The translations under genes were made by a program, and so were the position numbers. From Glossina fuscipes (Eukaryota; Arthropoda; Insecta; Diptera; Glossinidae), in the NCBI RefSeq assembly GCF_014805625.2, contig NW_023998431.1, positions 6,146,213 through 6,210,212 of the forward strand: a DNA stretch of 64,000 nt, in the 5' to 3' direction. Shown one piece after another: positions 22,455-34,985 of this stretch (position 1 is the first letter of the stretch; every line of letters begins with the position of its first letter). The notes under the pieces were generated by a model. That model was not told where the DNA came from. It saw only the letters and a list, made by a program, of their open reading frames with translations, and did not search any database.

Positions 22455-25400
22455 GAGTAAAAAGTGAAGCAGCAATAAGAATAACAGTAGCAGAATATAA
22501 CGATATTTAATTACTATTTCAAGAGCTTGACTAAGATTGGAAGGAAAACATTGCTTCCTTCTTTTTCATCTTCTTCTTCGCTCAAGCGATTACAAAAACA
22601 ATCTGTCAGTACTTACAAAAGTCAAAGAACTTGCAACGCTAAGTAAAGTTGGGTTTGCTTAATTATTATGTTGTAAGCAAAATTGTAAACGAATTTCTTT
22701 TGTGAATATGTGAGAGTGTGTATGCACATACATCGATAAAAAATAACAACCGAATGCTATCAATTTAATGCAACAGTTGATTGAACAGCGATACAAACAT
22801 TTTGTTGTCCCGTTTGAAACATCATGTAATCTACACTCAAACTTTTCTTCTTTTTTCTCGCGTCCGTCAGTTTCGATAACTATTGGATTCAGCTAAACTT
22901 ATGTCTACGCGCCCCCACGGTTGGGTTTTATATAAACAAATAAAATAAAAGTAATCCGTCCACCAATCATGTTCTTTCTCTACGTTTCTGCCACGACTAC
23001 TTGACCCCTAATCATGCGACCATGCTTTTAGAACAATCCACCCGTAGCAATCTTTTCCATCATTTCAAATACTTTCAGTTTGAAATCAAACGCACATAAG
23101 CACTAATTATTTTTCTTCTCTTTTCTACCTATAATCCCAGTGCCCTTTCTATATAGAAAGGATGCCCTACTTTTTTCGTCAAATTCAAAAAAAATAAATA
23201 AATAAAGAAGGCCAAGAAAGTATGTGTCATAATGTCTCGAAATGATTAGTCGATTAACAGAGGACTTAGGTCCTTCCGTCCACAAGGCCGTTTATGAGGT
23301 TGATTGCAACGGTTGAACGGCAACATCTTGCAGCTGAAAATCGCATTGTACTCAGTTAACTCGTCCGTACAGAGTTAAAAAAACCTTTTAGAAAAAACTT
23401 TTGAGTTTCGCTCCCGCGTCTTACATATTACAACAGTTTTGAAAAAAATTTCTCATGTTCATGGTATTATGGTTTTTTTTTTTTTTAGATCTGAAATTTA
23501 TCGATTATGCGCTGCGATCAAAATGAATGCAAACCGCTGCTGTCGAAAAAAAAACTATGCAACGTCTACACGTTTGCTTACAATGATGAATAACCAAAAA
23601 TTTGGTTCAGAAATAAATAAACTTATTGTTTGCTTTTATCTACCCCAACATTGTAGCGATGAAACTCTTGCTTTTGCATAACTTACGCAAGTATATTTGC
23701 TTCTATACTGCTTTCGTCCTGATATGAAATAAGAGAAAAACGAAAAGGAAAGGGAAAAAGTTCATGAAAGTAGTAATGAAAGATGATGTTGCTGGTTTAA
23801 TACGCTCTTGAATGTGTGTTATGAAAAAATATATATGCAAGCATTTATAGGCAACCAGCTACCAGCCGCCAGCCACTATTCTTTAAAGTTAAAGCTTCAT
23901 GTGGTATTTATCAAAAGTCCAGACATAAAAAAAAAACAAGAAAAAAGAAGCCAATGAGCGATCGTAAGCTGTCCACATATACCGAATTTCGATTACCTTA
24001 TGTTAACTATGAACTATGAAGCAAATTGTAAACATTTCAAAGGGGTGTTGTTTGAACTCTGGGTCCCACTTTTCAATGTAGTCATGGCCATCATCCTAGT
24101 TACTGCCACCGCCGCTACTACCACCAGCAGCAACAACTGATACCTTCAGTCAACTGATACCTTCAGAGTTGTGTTACGCCATCACAACGTAGCACAAATA
24201 TACTGATATCGTACATTCGTTGCCATCACGGTGATAGGGTGAAAGTTCGCTTCAGTTAAGTAAAGGCTTTTTTTACCCTTTCCGGCGGCGTGCTTGTCAA
24301 GAGCATGAATTTCAAATTACTTAATTTCTCAACGCAGAAAATAAAGTTTATTTTCTTTGTTAGCCTCTGAATAAACAAATACTTGTTGCATTAAGCTCTT
24401 GACAGCAGCAGGCAGGCAGGCAAGCGGGTCGACAATACCGCGGCTGCAGCAGCTAATATTCTCACTGCGTACAGAGTGAAAAATTGAAATGCAAACACAC
24501 TAACATGACGGGGAACTTTGTACTTAACGTTTTCACTTGCACTTTATCTACACAGTTGGTGGCCACGCCGTGATTTTATTGTTACTGTCATTCGTGTTTT
24601 CGATGCTGCTGTCTACGTGGTCTGCTTCCTTTTTTATCATCTTTTTGTCAGTCTTCTCTTTTTCTATCAATTTAAATAATGTTTTTTGATACTTTAAAGC
24701 GAAAAGTTTTATCATTTTTTTTTTTTAATTTAAAATTTTCTCTTAAAGATTTCTTTTTTTTCATTATTGAAGAGTGTTGCATATAATGATGAAGTCATTT
24801 CAAGAGATTTACAGTAAAAGTTTCCAGCAAAACAACATTCAACATTGCCATCCAAATGGTATGCATTTATATATAAATTTTAAAAATGAATATTTTTTTT
24901 TAATATATTCAAAAGTATTTTAATTCTAATTGCTAGTAAAGAAAGAAACCAAGAAGGATTTCACACTTAGTTTTGGCCGAATCTTTCGACACCTATTATT
25001 TGCATATTTTACAGTTTTAACTTGTTTTCTTTTCCCGAACTACTAATAACCTCTTGCTACCAAAAAAAAATCAAGTGAAATTTAAAATCAAGATTATTCT
25101 TTTCGATAAAATTTGCGGTTCGTAATTGTTTTCAACGACCTCAGTAAGCGGGCAGATAGGTAACTTTGAGATCGGGGATATAAGGATCATTATCAAGTAT
25201 TTGTTTTCTCCTTGCTATACTTACTAGAGTAACGTTTTCCGATTTTAATATATCACGTGGATTGATTATAATAAATCGAAATTCCTAAAAGTGTCTATAC
25301 AATGTTTTAAAATGAAGTGAAAGTGAAGGTGAAACTTTTTTACCAATTTACATATATACATGCATTGGTATATATATACCTAAACTAAACTAATATTAAA

Positions 25401-26494
25401 GTTTTACATCAGGGTAATGTTCGATAAAATATATGAATACATAACAAAAGAAGAAACGATAGACCTGCGTACGCCTTGCACAGAATTTTCTAACATATAT
25501 AGTCCACTTCACTGTTTCCGCCACCTCCAAAGATCAATACGTTTCGGCAACGATGGAAAAATTGTCTGACAATACTGTAAACGTAACATACTATCTAAAC
25601 GGAGAATTTTCATTACATAAATGAAACATTACATGGACAGTCGCCCTAGTCGCTTACAAATATACTTATAGGTGCTAAATGCTATATGCCAAACCGCAAA
25701 AACTAATTCATGCTCTTATAGCATTACCAGGAGTGTGCATAACTAGTACTATATATCGTTTTATGTAAATACTCTATAAATGTGCTGACCTCTTTCTCTG
25801 ATTTATATAAGCTCAGCGACGTGTACACCACATCGTTGTCTTGGGCTTTAAATACGTCTAAATATTTGCCAAAAGTTTACTTTTTTGGGTTTGGTTCGAT
25901 GAAAAGTTCTGCAGAATCGTAATAGAAGGTAAGGCGAAAAAATTGGCACGCTTTAACAAGACCGAAGTCCATCACATCATCACGCAGATCAATCGAATAA
26001 TTGACACTAACGACAAAGCTGAATATCCCAGGCACCTAGTTTATACTTTTGACGGGTCAATTGATTATAGTGTATTATGAGCATACATAAACACCCGATG
26101 CTATTGACTTGATCATCAAATGCGGAAAAGTCACATACAATATGTCAAAAGATATAAAAAAGTCAATGTTCCATTCGACAACGCTCGGCCATATATTGAA
26201 AAATCCTCCCAGGAATATGTAGTATTCATGAGCCAGGGCGTGACTTTCGATAATCGTAGACAAAGCTAATGAAACAAATACCTCGAGCATGGTGAATTGG
26301 AAAAATTTAAGGTTACATTTGCTTTTTTATTTTTCTTTACCTATTTCCATCATAAGGTATTAACCATTTACTTGTTACGAGATCCTCTATATGGGCTAAC
26401 TGGTACAATTAATTTTTGTGTCAGATTAAAAAATTTAAATTTTTTACTCCACAAACGCTTACGGTATGGTCATTCGGGACGAGTTTGAGAAAAT

Positions 26495-26735
26495 TGGCCC
26501 CGTCCGATCCAAAATTTTTCGATCAATTTATGATATCTAAATATTTTTCCTCAGAGATTTATTTGGAAAAATCCAGGAAATTGTAAACTTTTACATATAT
26601 CATAAAAAGTTATATAAGTAGTTTTTACTAGTGGTCATCGTTGGGAAAAATACGTCAGTGTATTAAACTTCATCAAAATATCTCAAAAACTTCGGTGAAC
26701 ACGAAAGAACATTGAAAAACGTTGGATACACAGAC
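26495..26735 (+). repeat. Second dispersed repeat type, fragment
   Basis: Contains CCGTCCGATCCAAAATTTTT and TTCATCAAAATATCTCAAAA, phrases that recur at 37140-37420 (TTCATCAATGTACCTCAAAA), 53780 (TTTCGTCAAATTATCTAAAA) and 57690. No coding potential. Confidence 0.5.
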
Positions 26736-26759
26736 AAGCTTTAATCAACTAGGAAGCCA

Positions 26760-27560
26760 TAATGCTGGGTTTGTCAATTTTGTGGTTCCGAATATAAATG
26801 TAAATAAGACATACTTCCGGTTGAGATTTGGATCACATTTTTTTTGTCAATAGATTGTTGGACTTTATCACTATTTGTAGAGTGCAACATCATTCACGGG
26901 ATATTTGCAGGACTTAATCCTTTCAAGGAAATGTTCGATGGTTTGTCTTCACGTTGATTTTGAAAGCGTCAAGACTTTGGCCATAAAAAATTGGAGCGGT
27001 GAGAAATCGCACAATCTTGGGGGCGAAATCACGTCACCAAAACGCGAAACGACAAGACCAAAAAATTTGTCGCGAAACAATATCGAAACGGGACTTGTTC
27101 TATGGCTTGTAGCGCCGTCCTGTTAAAAAGACATATCTTCAATATCCATATTTTTAATTTCACTCCAAAAATATGGTTGCAGCAATCAGAATTGACGGTA
27201 TGTGTCACACGCCTATCAATATTCCGTTTGGGCCTTTCGCACCTTAAGACCAAATGTCACACTATTCGATCACGGTTTTGCGACGATTAGTTGCTAGTTG
27301 AAATTTTTAAGGACGGAGATGCATATCCCAATGCAAATCACACCACAAGGCGTCATAAGACAGACTGTGTGTGCAGTTTTCAGTCCAATTTTCTCAAAAT
27401 TTTGCGTATAGTCCGCTTAAATTGACGACCAAATGCCGGCCATAATCTACTCAGAATACACGAAACGTGTCTACTACTGAATCAGCATTTTAGTAGTAAG
27501 CGTGGTGCGCTATTTGAGTCGTTGTTAAACGAGGCATATCGCAAATTAGCAAACATTACA
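26760..27560 (-). pseudogene. DDE transposase relic, QQDGAT type, copy X1
   Basis: On the minus strand around 27135-26900 a frame reads a stop then QDGATSHRTSPVSILFRDKF, followed by FGDVISPPRLCDFSPLQFF. These correspond to the second-Asp block (QQDGATCHT) and the PPRSCDLTPLDFF block of a large insect DDE transposon group in the Tc1/mariner (IS630) superfamily. Upstream minus-strand fragments (for example VVDTFRVF) fit its N-terminal domain weakly. The 3' end of the relic resembles the copy at 40940-41480. It is heavily decayed, with many stops. No terminal repeats were recognised, so the limits are approximate. Confidence 0.65.
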
Positions 27561-28019
27561 CAATACATATAATGCCATAGATGACAGTTGTGTTTTTAGT
27601 TGTGTTATCTTAATGGAACAGGGTTGCCAAAATCGATAAATAATCGAAATGGATAACACCACAAGAAGCCTACTTTACGTCTTCCTATATGTGTTGCACA
27701 GACATCTTAAAATGCTCCGCACTCCGTAGTCAGGAGTGATGTAGGGTATAAAAATGTTGGTAAACGAAATCACTGCAATTTAGAAAAAAAAAAATTATAA
27801 TAATAAATGCCGTTTGTCGCTCCAATTTAATCTGTTTTTATACTGGACTTTTATGTGCATTAGGCAGCTAAAGTAAGGGGAACAAATAGGAATATTATAT
27901 TCGCTTATGACGAATTTTTTTACTGTTATCTTATGTATATATACAATAACAATGAGAATAATAACAATGATCAAGATAAGGAATAATTTTAGAAGAATAA
28001 TAATGATCATAAAGAATAA

Positions 28020-28320
28020 GATTGTTCGATTGAGCCCATTTTCAATACCAATCTGCGTGCATGAACTTCCTATGTTACTGCCAAGTTTGAGGTCGATAGC
28101 CTTTTTTTTGGCGGCGAGGAGAATGCTTACAATAGAATATTACACACACGGAAAGATGGACAGATGGACATGGTTAAATCGATTTAGAATTTGAAGCTGA
28201 TCAAGAGTTTATAAACTTTGTGTGGTCTCTGATACTTGCTTTTAGGCGCTGCAAACGTTTTGACAGAATGAATGTATTCCTCATCCTTCAGTATTGGAGG
28301 GTGTATAAAAACTTAATTAT
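28020..28320 (+). repeat. Dispersed repeat, GATCAAG/TATATACTTT type
   Basis: Contains GATTGAGCCCATTTTCAATA, GACAGATGGACATGGTTAAA, TGAAGCTGATCAAGAG, a diverged TATAAACTTTG core and GGGTGTATAAAAAC at the end. The 3' half aligns phrase by phrase with 34381-34433 plus 34879-34985. Confidence 0.75.
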
Positions 28321-28885
28321 AGTTTGGCAAGTGTAACGATAAAATCCGTACTTAGTTGATTTTATATCTAAACGTTAGTCTGGAAATGACCCTTATTTGC
28401 GTGGACATGCAAATGCGTTTATGTGAGAATGTTTGCATTATTGCGGAACGTGTACGTGTGCACAAAACATAAGAAAACATTAGAAAAGCTAACAAAATAT
28501 TTTAAAATGATTGTTATTTAATTGAATAATATTCGCACAGCGGCACCTACACGTTACCAATACAAATTTTTCTCTAAGGAAATATTGATAACAAAAACCT
28601 ACGAGGCAAAGTGCTCACAGCCACAAGAAGAATTGTATATGAATGAATGAATGAATGAATGAAAGAAAAGTTGTGTGCGGTATCAGATCAGAAACTTAAC
28701 CACATCCTCAACGCACATATATGTGCAAACAGCACAGCGTATTCTCCCTTTAAAACTGAAAGTTTTCGCTTGTTTTATTCAGCACATATCAGAACGTTCA
28801 ATAAATAAGTGAAATATGCATAAATTGCCATAAACATTGTACGTAGAGTATAAAACAGGACGACAGAAAAAAGTTTAAACACTGA

Positions 28886-28889
<4 letters not shown>

Positions 28890-28923
<34 letters not shown>
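28890..28923. repeat. Poly(A) tract, about 34 nt
   Basis: Long A homopolymer. It could be a retroposon tail, but the sequence before it shows no recognisable element body. Confidence 0.85.
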
Positions 28924-28926
<3 letters not shown>

Positions 28927-30355
28927 ACAAAGAGAAAAATGCACACATTTTTCCTGCAACGCAACGCAATTTGCTCGGTCAATCTTTCATTGTAATTTAG
29001 GTCATTTCAAGTAAAAGCATAACGTTTCAGCACCTACCGTACCGTACTGCGATACCACAACGATATACCAACAATATTCGCATTTTGCACCGGTTTGACC
29101 GATCAAAGGCATAATTAAATTGCAACCGAGCGAGAGGAAGTCGTGAAAAGCAGTCAAAGGGCAATCAAAAATATAACGCCAAGTTGGGCAATCAACGTTT
29201 CGAGCAGCAGTGCGTTATAATATATGCATCACACGTATGAATTGAAGATTGTAGAAGGCAATAGCCTTCGCGAAGGCGCAAGGACTTGATGGTATATCAC
29301 GGAAGTTACTTATTGCCTGATTGAGGTATACAGCACCTAAGGTTTGCTCAATATTGTGTTGATGCAGTGTTTCTTTTTCATATGTATTATTCTCCCAACT
29401 ATTTATTCGCTTCACTTCAAGTGACGGTAGTTGTAATTATTGTTATTGCTATGAATTTATTTATAAAAACAAAAAAATTGTTAAATATACATATTCGTTA
29501 CTTTGTGTGCGTGCTAAGCACACACGCATCACCGTACATTTCTAATTAATAGTTTAAAAAAAAATTTTTTTTTTTTAAATGTTGTAATTACACTCACAAC
29601 AGCAACGAAAAAAAACAAAAAATAACAGCATTGGCTAGCAATCATAAAAATGCAGGACGTTGCGTGATGTTATATGTTTGTATACTCTATGAGCGAGCTA
29701 TAAAAAGGACAAGAAGTTTCGGATTACTCTTGAGCCGAACCTTGGATGCCCACCATCTAGAGTAAATTGCGGTTGTTTAACATTAGTTTCACAGCCAATA
29801 TGTACTTAACTTTACACTTATATAAGGCAATCTAAAAAATATCGAACTGTCCGTTTCAAAGCGTACGGATGATAGGCAGATGATCTCTCTGATGTATGCT
29901 TTCTAAAAATGCTTAGACAACGCTGCAATAATTGCGGCAGGCTCTTAATAAAAATCCTTGCAAACAATATGTAATAACAAAAAAGGCTGCGTTTGAAAAA
30001 GGACAGCCAACCGATTGAATAATAAAGAAAAGATAAGGTGGATCCCTCAATTGAAGGTTTATACTGCTCTTTTCTTAAAGCGAGGAAGACACTGAGAAAA
30101 CGGAAAACTGCAAATGATTCATCGGTGATGCAGTTACGAGTATTCTGCACATTTATGAGTGGCATGAGTGGATGAATGGAGCTTCTTATAAGTGATCACA
30201 AGAAAAACAGAAAAGAAAGTCCAAAAAAAAGGAATTAAAGAAGTGAACGGCCTTCTTAACCATTTAAGCATGATGGAAGACGAAACCATGATGCGCAGTT
30301 TTTCTAATAAATTTCTAAATTTTCATTAAATTTTTTCATAATGTAAATGCAACGC

Positions 30356-30381
30356 CTCTATCTCTCTCTCTCTCTCTCTCT
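30356..30381. repeat. (TC)n microsatellite
   Basis: About 12 uninterrupted TC units. Confidence 0.9.
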
Positions 30382-32499
30382 ACCTGCCTTAGTTTGCGTC
30401 CAGAGTTATATCTTGAAAAACACAGAAATGACAGAAATGGTCAGATGAAATCAAACGAACAATACACAAAAAAAAGCTTTAACGCACACAACGTTATTAG
30501 GTAGGATTCCAATCGTCTTAAAAGCCCTCTCTTTTCATTTCATCATTTATTTCGAATAGTCAGGGCCAGGAGTTAGCTGAAAAACATTAATAAATAAAAA
30601 TACAGTACAAGCGGAACCATATACTGATTATATCAGTATTAAAACAGTAAATAGTCGGATAAAAAGTATATAATCAAAAATATTTCTTAATATCCGCATG
30701 TACATGTTAATTTAATATTAGATACACGCAAGCTAAGCTAAAGAGCAACGCGTAATAAATGCGTATATTTGCATAATGAGCCCGACTTTAGAAGTCATTT
30801 GAATAAATTTTCATGCTACTTTAATAAACCATCTGATAATTCGATAAACTCTTATATGTGATTTTCATCGCGAAAGGATTTTCGCGATTTATTTATTTAA
30901 AAAAAAATTTTTGGTTTTTGCCGTTTCAAGGTTACTTATTTAAGATTGTAAGCCCAAAAGCAGGAAATTTCAGCTGCTATAACAGACTGTTATTATGATT
31001 ATTTATTATCATTATTCGATTTAACTCATGCAAACTCGTCCTTGTGTTTAGAAAAGTTAAAACCTCATAGAGTAGTCAATTTAGTCAGATTAAATTAACC
31101 AATTGCTTTTAAATTAATTTTAGTATTAGTTAAAACTTTTACCATAAATCTATAGAACGTAACTCGAAAATAATGAACACAATTTAAACCCATTTACACC
31201 AATACTCATTACAACTCACTACAACAGATATTAACTTGAAACTTCTAGCCATAAGTAAGCTTATTATCAATGATAGTAAACAATATATAGCATTTTCTTC
31301 TTAATGGGCCTAATTTAACTCAACTTCTTTGTTCTTGTCTTGTAACTTCCATTGATAGAATATCCTCATACATGTATTTGTATGCTCTAGATCAGCCGGA
31401 ATAACATAATCGATTTAGCTGTAGGCCTGTGTCCATATCCAAATATATTCAATTTTTTTTTTCTTATCAACATAAATTTACAAATTAGTTTAAATTCGTA
31501 CGTCAATTAAATCAAATCTCAAATACCGTATATAATATGCGCTTATGAGGACCAACATTCGATAATCGATTTTTTCTTTTTTGTCATTTCATGAGAATAT
31601 ATGTCGCATTAGCATTCATACGTTAATATTACCAGGTATAAATTAGTAATTACCAAACTTAGAAACCAAGTATGGAACCAAAACGAATTTCATGACTTTC
31701 ATCCTCGCACATCGTATACGATACTACGGTGTATAGAATTTAAATGAAGCAGCAGATCTTCGCTTCGTCTTACAATCAAATAATGTTACCCTGATAATAA
31801 ATACTAAAAAACTCATGACAATGTCATGATACACACACACACACATATATACACATGTCTGTAATGAATCGACAAACATTGTCAGATCTTGATTTGCATC
31901 CACCATATAGCCTGTTCCGGCTACCAATTGTATCGCTAGCATATGCACGAAAAGAAAGGCCAATGGAAATCCATTTGCACCCGGGCTTCGCTCAGCAATT
32001 TCAGAATTTTACAACGATACTCTTAATGGTTTTGCTAAAAAAACTGCAAAAGTTTATGGCTGAGAATGGCATTTATTTAACTCAATGAATATTATATATG
32101 AAAGTTGTGTTTGAAAGGTTCATGCGAAAGAAAGAAAAAGTTATGCAATCATCTGATACTAACAATACATGATTTTCTTCAAATATTACATATGACTTAT
32201 TTACGAAAATTTTTTAAGGTAATGATAAAAAGCAAAAACAAAAAATAATTCAAAATAACGACAATTTCGTCAGTAACAGGCTTAGGCAGGCTTATACACG
32301 CTATTATATTCTCTAATGTCGATGGAAAGTAATGTAACATCAATTATAATTATTAAAAAAAAAAAACGCTTACATATATACTCAATATCGGTAAATGAAT
32401 ACTCTCATATATATATTTACCGGCGCTGCAAACATTACCATGCAAATTGTTTATCTTATTCTTTATTAATATATAGAGCTCGGTACTCGGTATATGCGA

Positions 32500-33420
32500 G
32501 CGCATATGGATTTTTGTACCCATTACCAAAGTGTGAGGGGTATATTCACTTGGTCAAAACATTTGCAATGCACAGAAGAAAACATCAGAGAGTCCACAAA
32601 TCATATACATATTCTGCATTAGTATCAGCATCAAGAGCAAATTCTAAATCGATTTAAGCATGTCCGTCCGTCCGTGTAATATCTGTTGTAAGAATTCTTC
32701 TCGCTCCAAAAATTATGCTATGAACTCCAAACTTGAAAAAAAAACATTGAAAGTTCTTCCACGCAAGTTTTAATTGAAAATCGGTCAAATCGGTCGAAGG
32801 ACGCGCCCACAGCACCACGTAAACTGATAACATTTCTGTTTTTCAAAAGCAATCAAAAATTGGTTTTTCGCTAATTGCTCTTAAACAATAGCAGATAAAT
32901 ATATAAAAATTTGAACATATAATCTATGGGCAACGCTATAATATTTACGCGTACAAATGGAGAAAATCGACTACGCCTATCCAATATTATAGTGTACCAA
33001 AGTTAATTTTTTTTCAGTGCCTTTATAAGGCGCAGAAAGAAGTTTGAAAAACTTGATAAGGTATATAAATTCTTGACCGGTTTCAAATTTGGAATGCATT
33101 TTACATGTCCGTCTGTCCATCTGTCTATTTGCGCTGCTATGTAGTATTTATGGTAAACATTCTCCAGTTAGTGAAAATGAAGATATTGCCTACAAATTTG
33201 CAAAAGAATTTGGAAATGACTTAAACTTTTCCAAAGAGGCGCCTGCAACGCCCACACGCCTAAGCGACAAAAACTTTTATTTTGAAAATAAATCAAATCA
33301 GCAGCGCCCGCTCCATCTTAAAAAGCATGAAAGTTTAGTTCTTTTACTTTTTTCCCCTTTTTTAGGATAACGGTCATGAGTATAAAAGATTCGGTCACAC
33401 CCGATTATAATTTTCTTATT
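32500..33420 (-). repeat. Dispersed repeat, GTCY/TA type, inverted copy
   Basis: Contains two GTCY tracts (GTCCGTCCGTCCGTGTAA near 32660 and GTCCGTCTGTCCATCTGTC near 33105). Its 33170-33265 block (GAAGATATTGCCTACAAATT) is the reverse complement of the block at 33955-34045 in the next copy. With that copy it makes a large imperfect palindrome with a spacer of several hundred bases. The open frame at 33089-33370 is a by-product of the repeat. Confidence 0.75.
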
Positions 33421-33710
33421 TGTTTAATACAATCTGGTAACATGAAAAGTTGAACCCATCACTATTGAATCTCAATGATTTGCGTAATTTGTTTTATAAT
33501 GATTATTGAATATGATATACATATATATTGCATCACTGATACTGTAATTGAAATGCAACCAACTAACACACAAACGGCATACAGTAATAGTTTTATTTTA
33601 TAAATAATCAAAAATGTGCGCACAAAATTTATTCAATTTTTTTTTCCTCGTAATTTTATAAATTTATACCAAAATATTTGCAATACGTTTACTATCGTAC
33701 ATATAAATAC

Positions 33711-33726
33711 ATATATATATATATAT
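33711..33726. repeat. (AT)n tract
   Basis: Eight AT units in the spacer between the inverted and the direct dispersed-repeat copies. Confidence 0.8.
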
Positions 33727-33799
33727 TTAATTTTTTTATGGAATATTGGGAAATGAAATGATAAATTGCTTTTTATCTGTTTCAATATTAATTATAAAC

Positions 33800-34985
33800 A
33801 AATAAAAAAATTAAATTCGGTCGCAACCGGTCACCGTTATCCTAAAAAAAATGAAAACAGTAAATGAAGTAAACTTTCTCACTCTATGAGATAGAGTGGG
33901 CGCAGCTGATTTCTTCTATTTTCAAAATACAAATTTTTGTCATACAGTTATGTGTTGTAGGCGTTGTAGGCGTGCCCTTTGAGAAGTTTAAGTCAATTCG
34001 CAACTCTTTTTCAAATTTGTAGGCAATATCTTCATTTTCGCCTAACAAGCGAATGTTTACCGTGAATACTATAAAGTTGCGCGAACACACAGATGGAGAG
34101 ACGAATAGGCGGACATCTTTAGATGCAGTCCTAATTTGAAACTGGCCAAAAATTTGTATATTTTATGGGGCTTTGAAGCTTGGTGCTGCTTCAATCCCTT
34201 TGAAAAACAGAGGTGTTCTCAGTTTTCGTGGTGCTATGGGCGGCTCCTTCGACCAATTGAGCTCATTTTCAATACCAACCTGTGCGCAAGAACTTTCTAT
34301 GTTTTTGCCAAATTTGCAGTCGATAGTCTTATTTTTGCGGTCGAATGTTGACAACAGACATTAAACACACGCGGACAGATGGCCAGACGGACATGCTTGA
34401 ATCAATTTAGAATTTGAGGCTAATCAAGAATATTGTTATGAAATTCGCTTTCTACAAGATACAGTCATCCGTATCACTAGATCGCCGATATTTTTTATTC
34501 AAGAGAAATACACTCGAAAGTTCTTTCATTTTACTACTTTGTCTTTCACAACAGTATTTACAATTATATTTCTTTTAATGTAGGATAATTTACAAATTAT
34601 TTTGGCCGTACTCTCAGCTCAAATGTTCTTGCCCGACTAACTCTCCCTTCCACAAATATTCTTTTTACATTTCTTTATACATTTTTACAAGCATGTTACT
34701 ATACCTAAATTTATGGTTTTATTTCTAATCCCAGCCTGCTTTTCCTTTAATCGTTTTCATCGGCCTGCAGCTGCATGAAGCTCCTGCGAATGCTCATTTG
34801 GTTTTTCCTTCTTTAGGGAATTTATTATTACCAAAAATTACTTAGCTGACATTAACTGAATTTGAGACTTTCATAACAACATATATACTTTGAGGCGTCA
34901 CTGATACTGCCTTCTGGGTGTTGCAAATGTTTTGACAAAATGAATATATCCTTTATCCTTCGGGCGTGGGTCTAAAAATTAACCA
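33800..34985 (+). repeat. Dispersed repeat, GATCAAG/TATATACTTT type, split by an LTR insertion
   Basis: The copy begins AAATTCGGTCGCAACCGGTC, carries GCAATATCTTCATTTTCGCC and CCAGACGGACATGCTTGAAT, and reaches TAATCAAGAATAT at 34433. There it is interrupted by the element 34434-34878. It resumes at 34879 with ACATATATACTTTGAGGCG, TGATACTGCCTTC and GTTGCAAATGTTTTGAC. Joining the two flanks matches the uninterrupted copy at 28150-28300 phrase for phrase. Confidence 0.85.
34434..34878 (+). mobile_element. Probable solo LTR (445 bp), nested in a dispersed repeat
   Basis: The insertion begins TGTTATGAAA and ends TTTCATAACA, a perfect 10-bp terminal inverted repeat of TG...CA form, typical of LTRs. 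The flanking 4-mers are ATAT and ACAT, an imperfect candidate target duplication. It has no coding frame. A diverged relative at about 47860-48163 shares long phrases (GTTCTTG(C/T)CCGACT and CATTTTTACAAGCAT). The family is unidentified. A MITE is the alternative, but the TG/CA ends and lack of longer inverted repeats favour a solo LTR. Confidence 0.7.

Noticed and set aside
25900..26290. Apparent coding-like stretch with a 71-codon minus-strand frame
   Set aside because: No stable frame and no recognisable family; could be old retroelement debris, but I cannot show it.
28890..28923. Poly(A) tail of a processed pseudogene
   Set aside because: No open frame or recognisable gene or element body precedes the tract.
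29818..30165. 115-codon minus-strand frame
   Set aside because: No motif, no signal of splicing, no similarity recognised; within the length range expected by chance in 64 kb.
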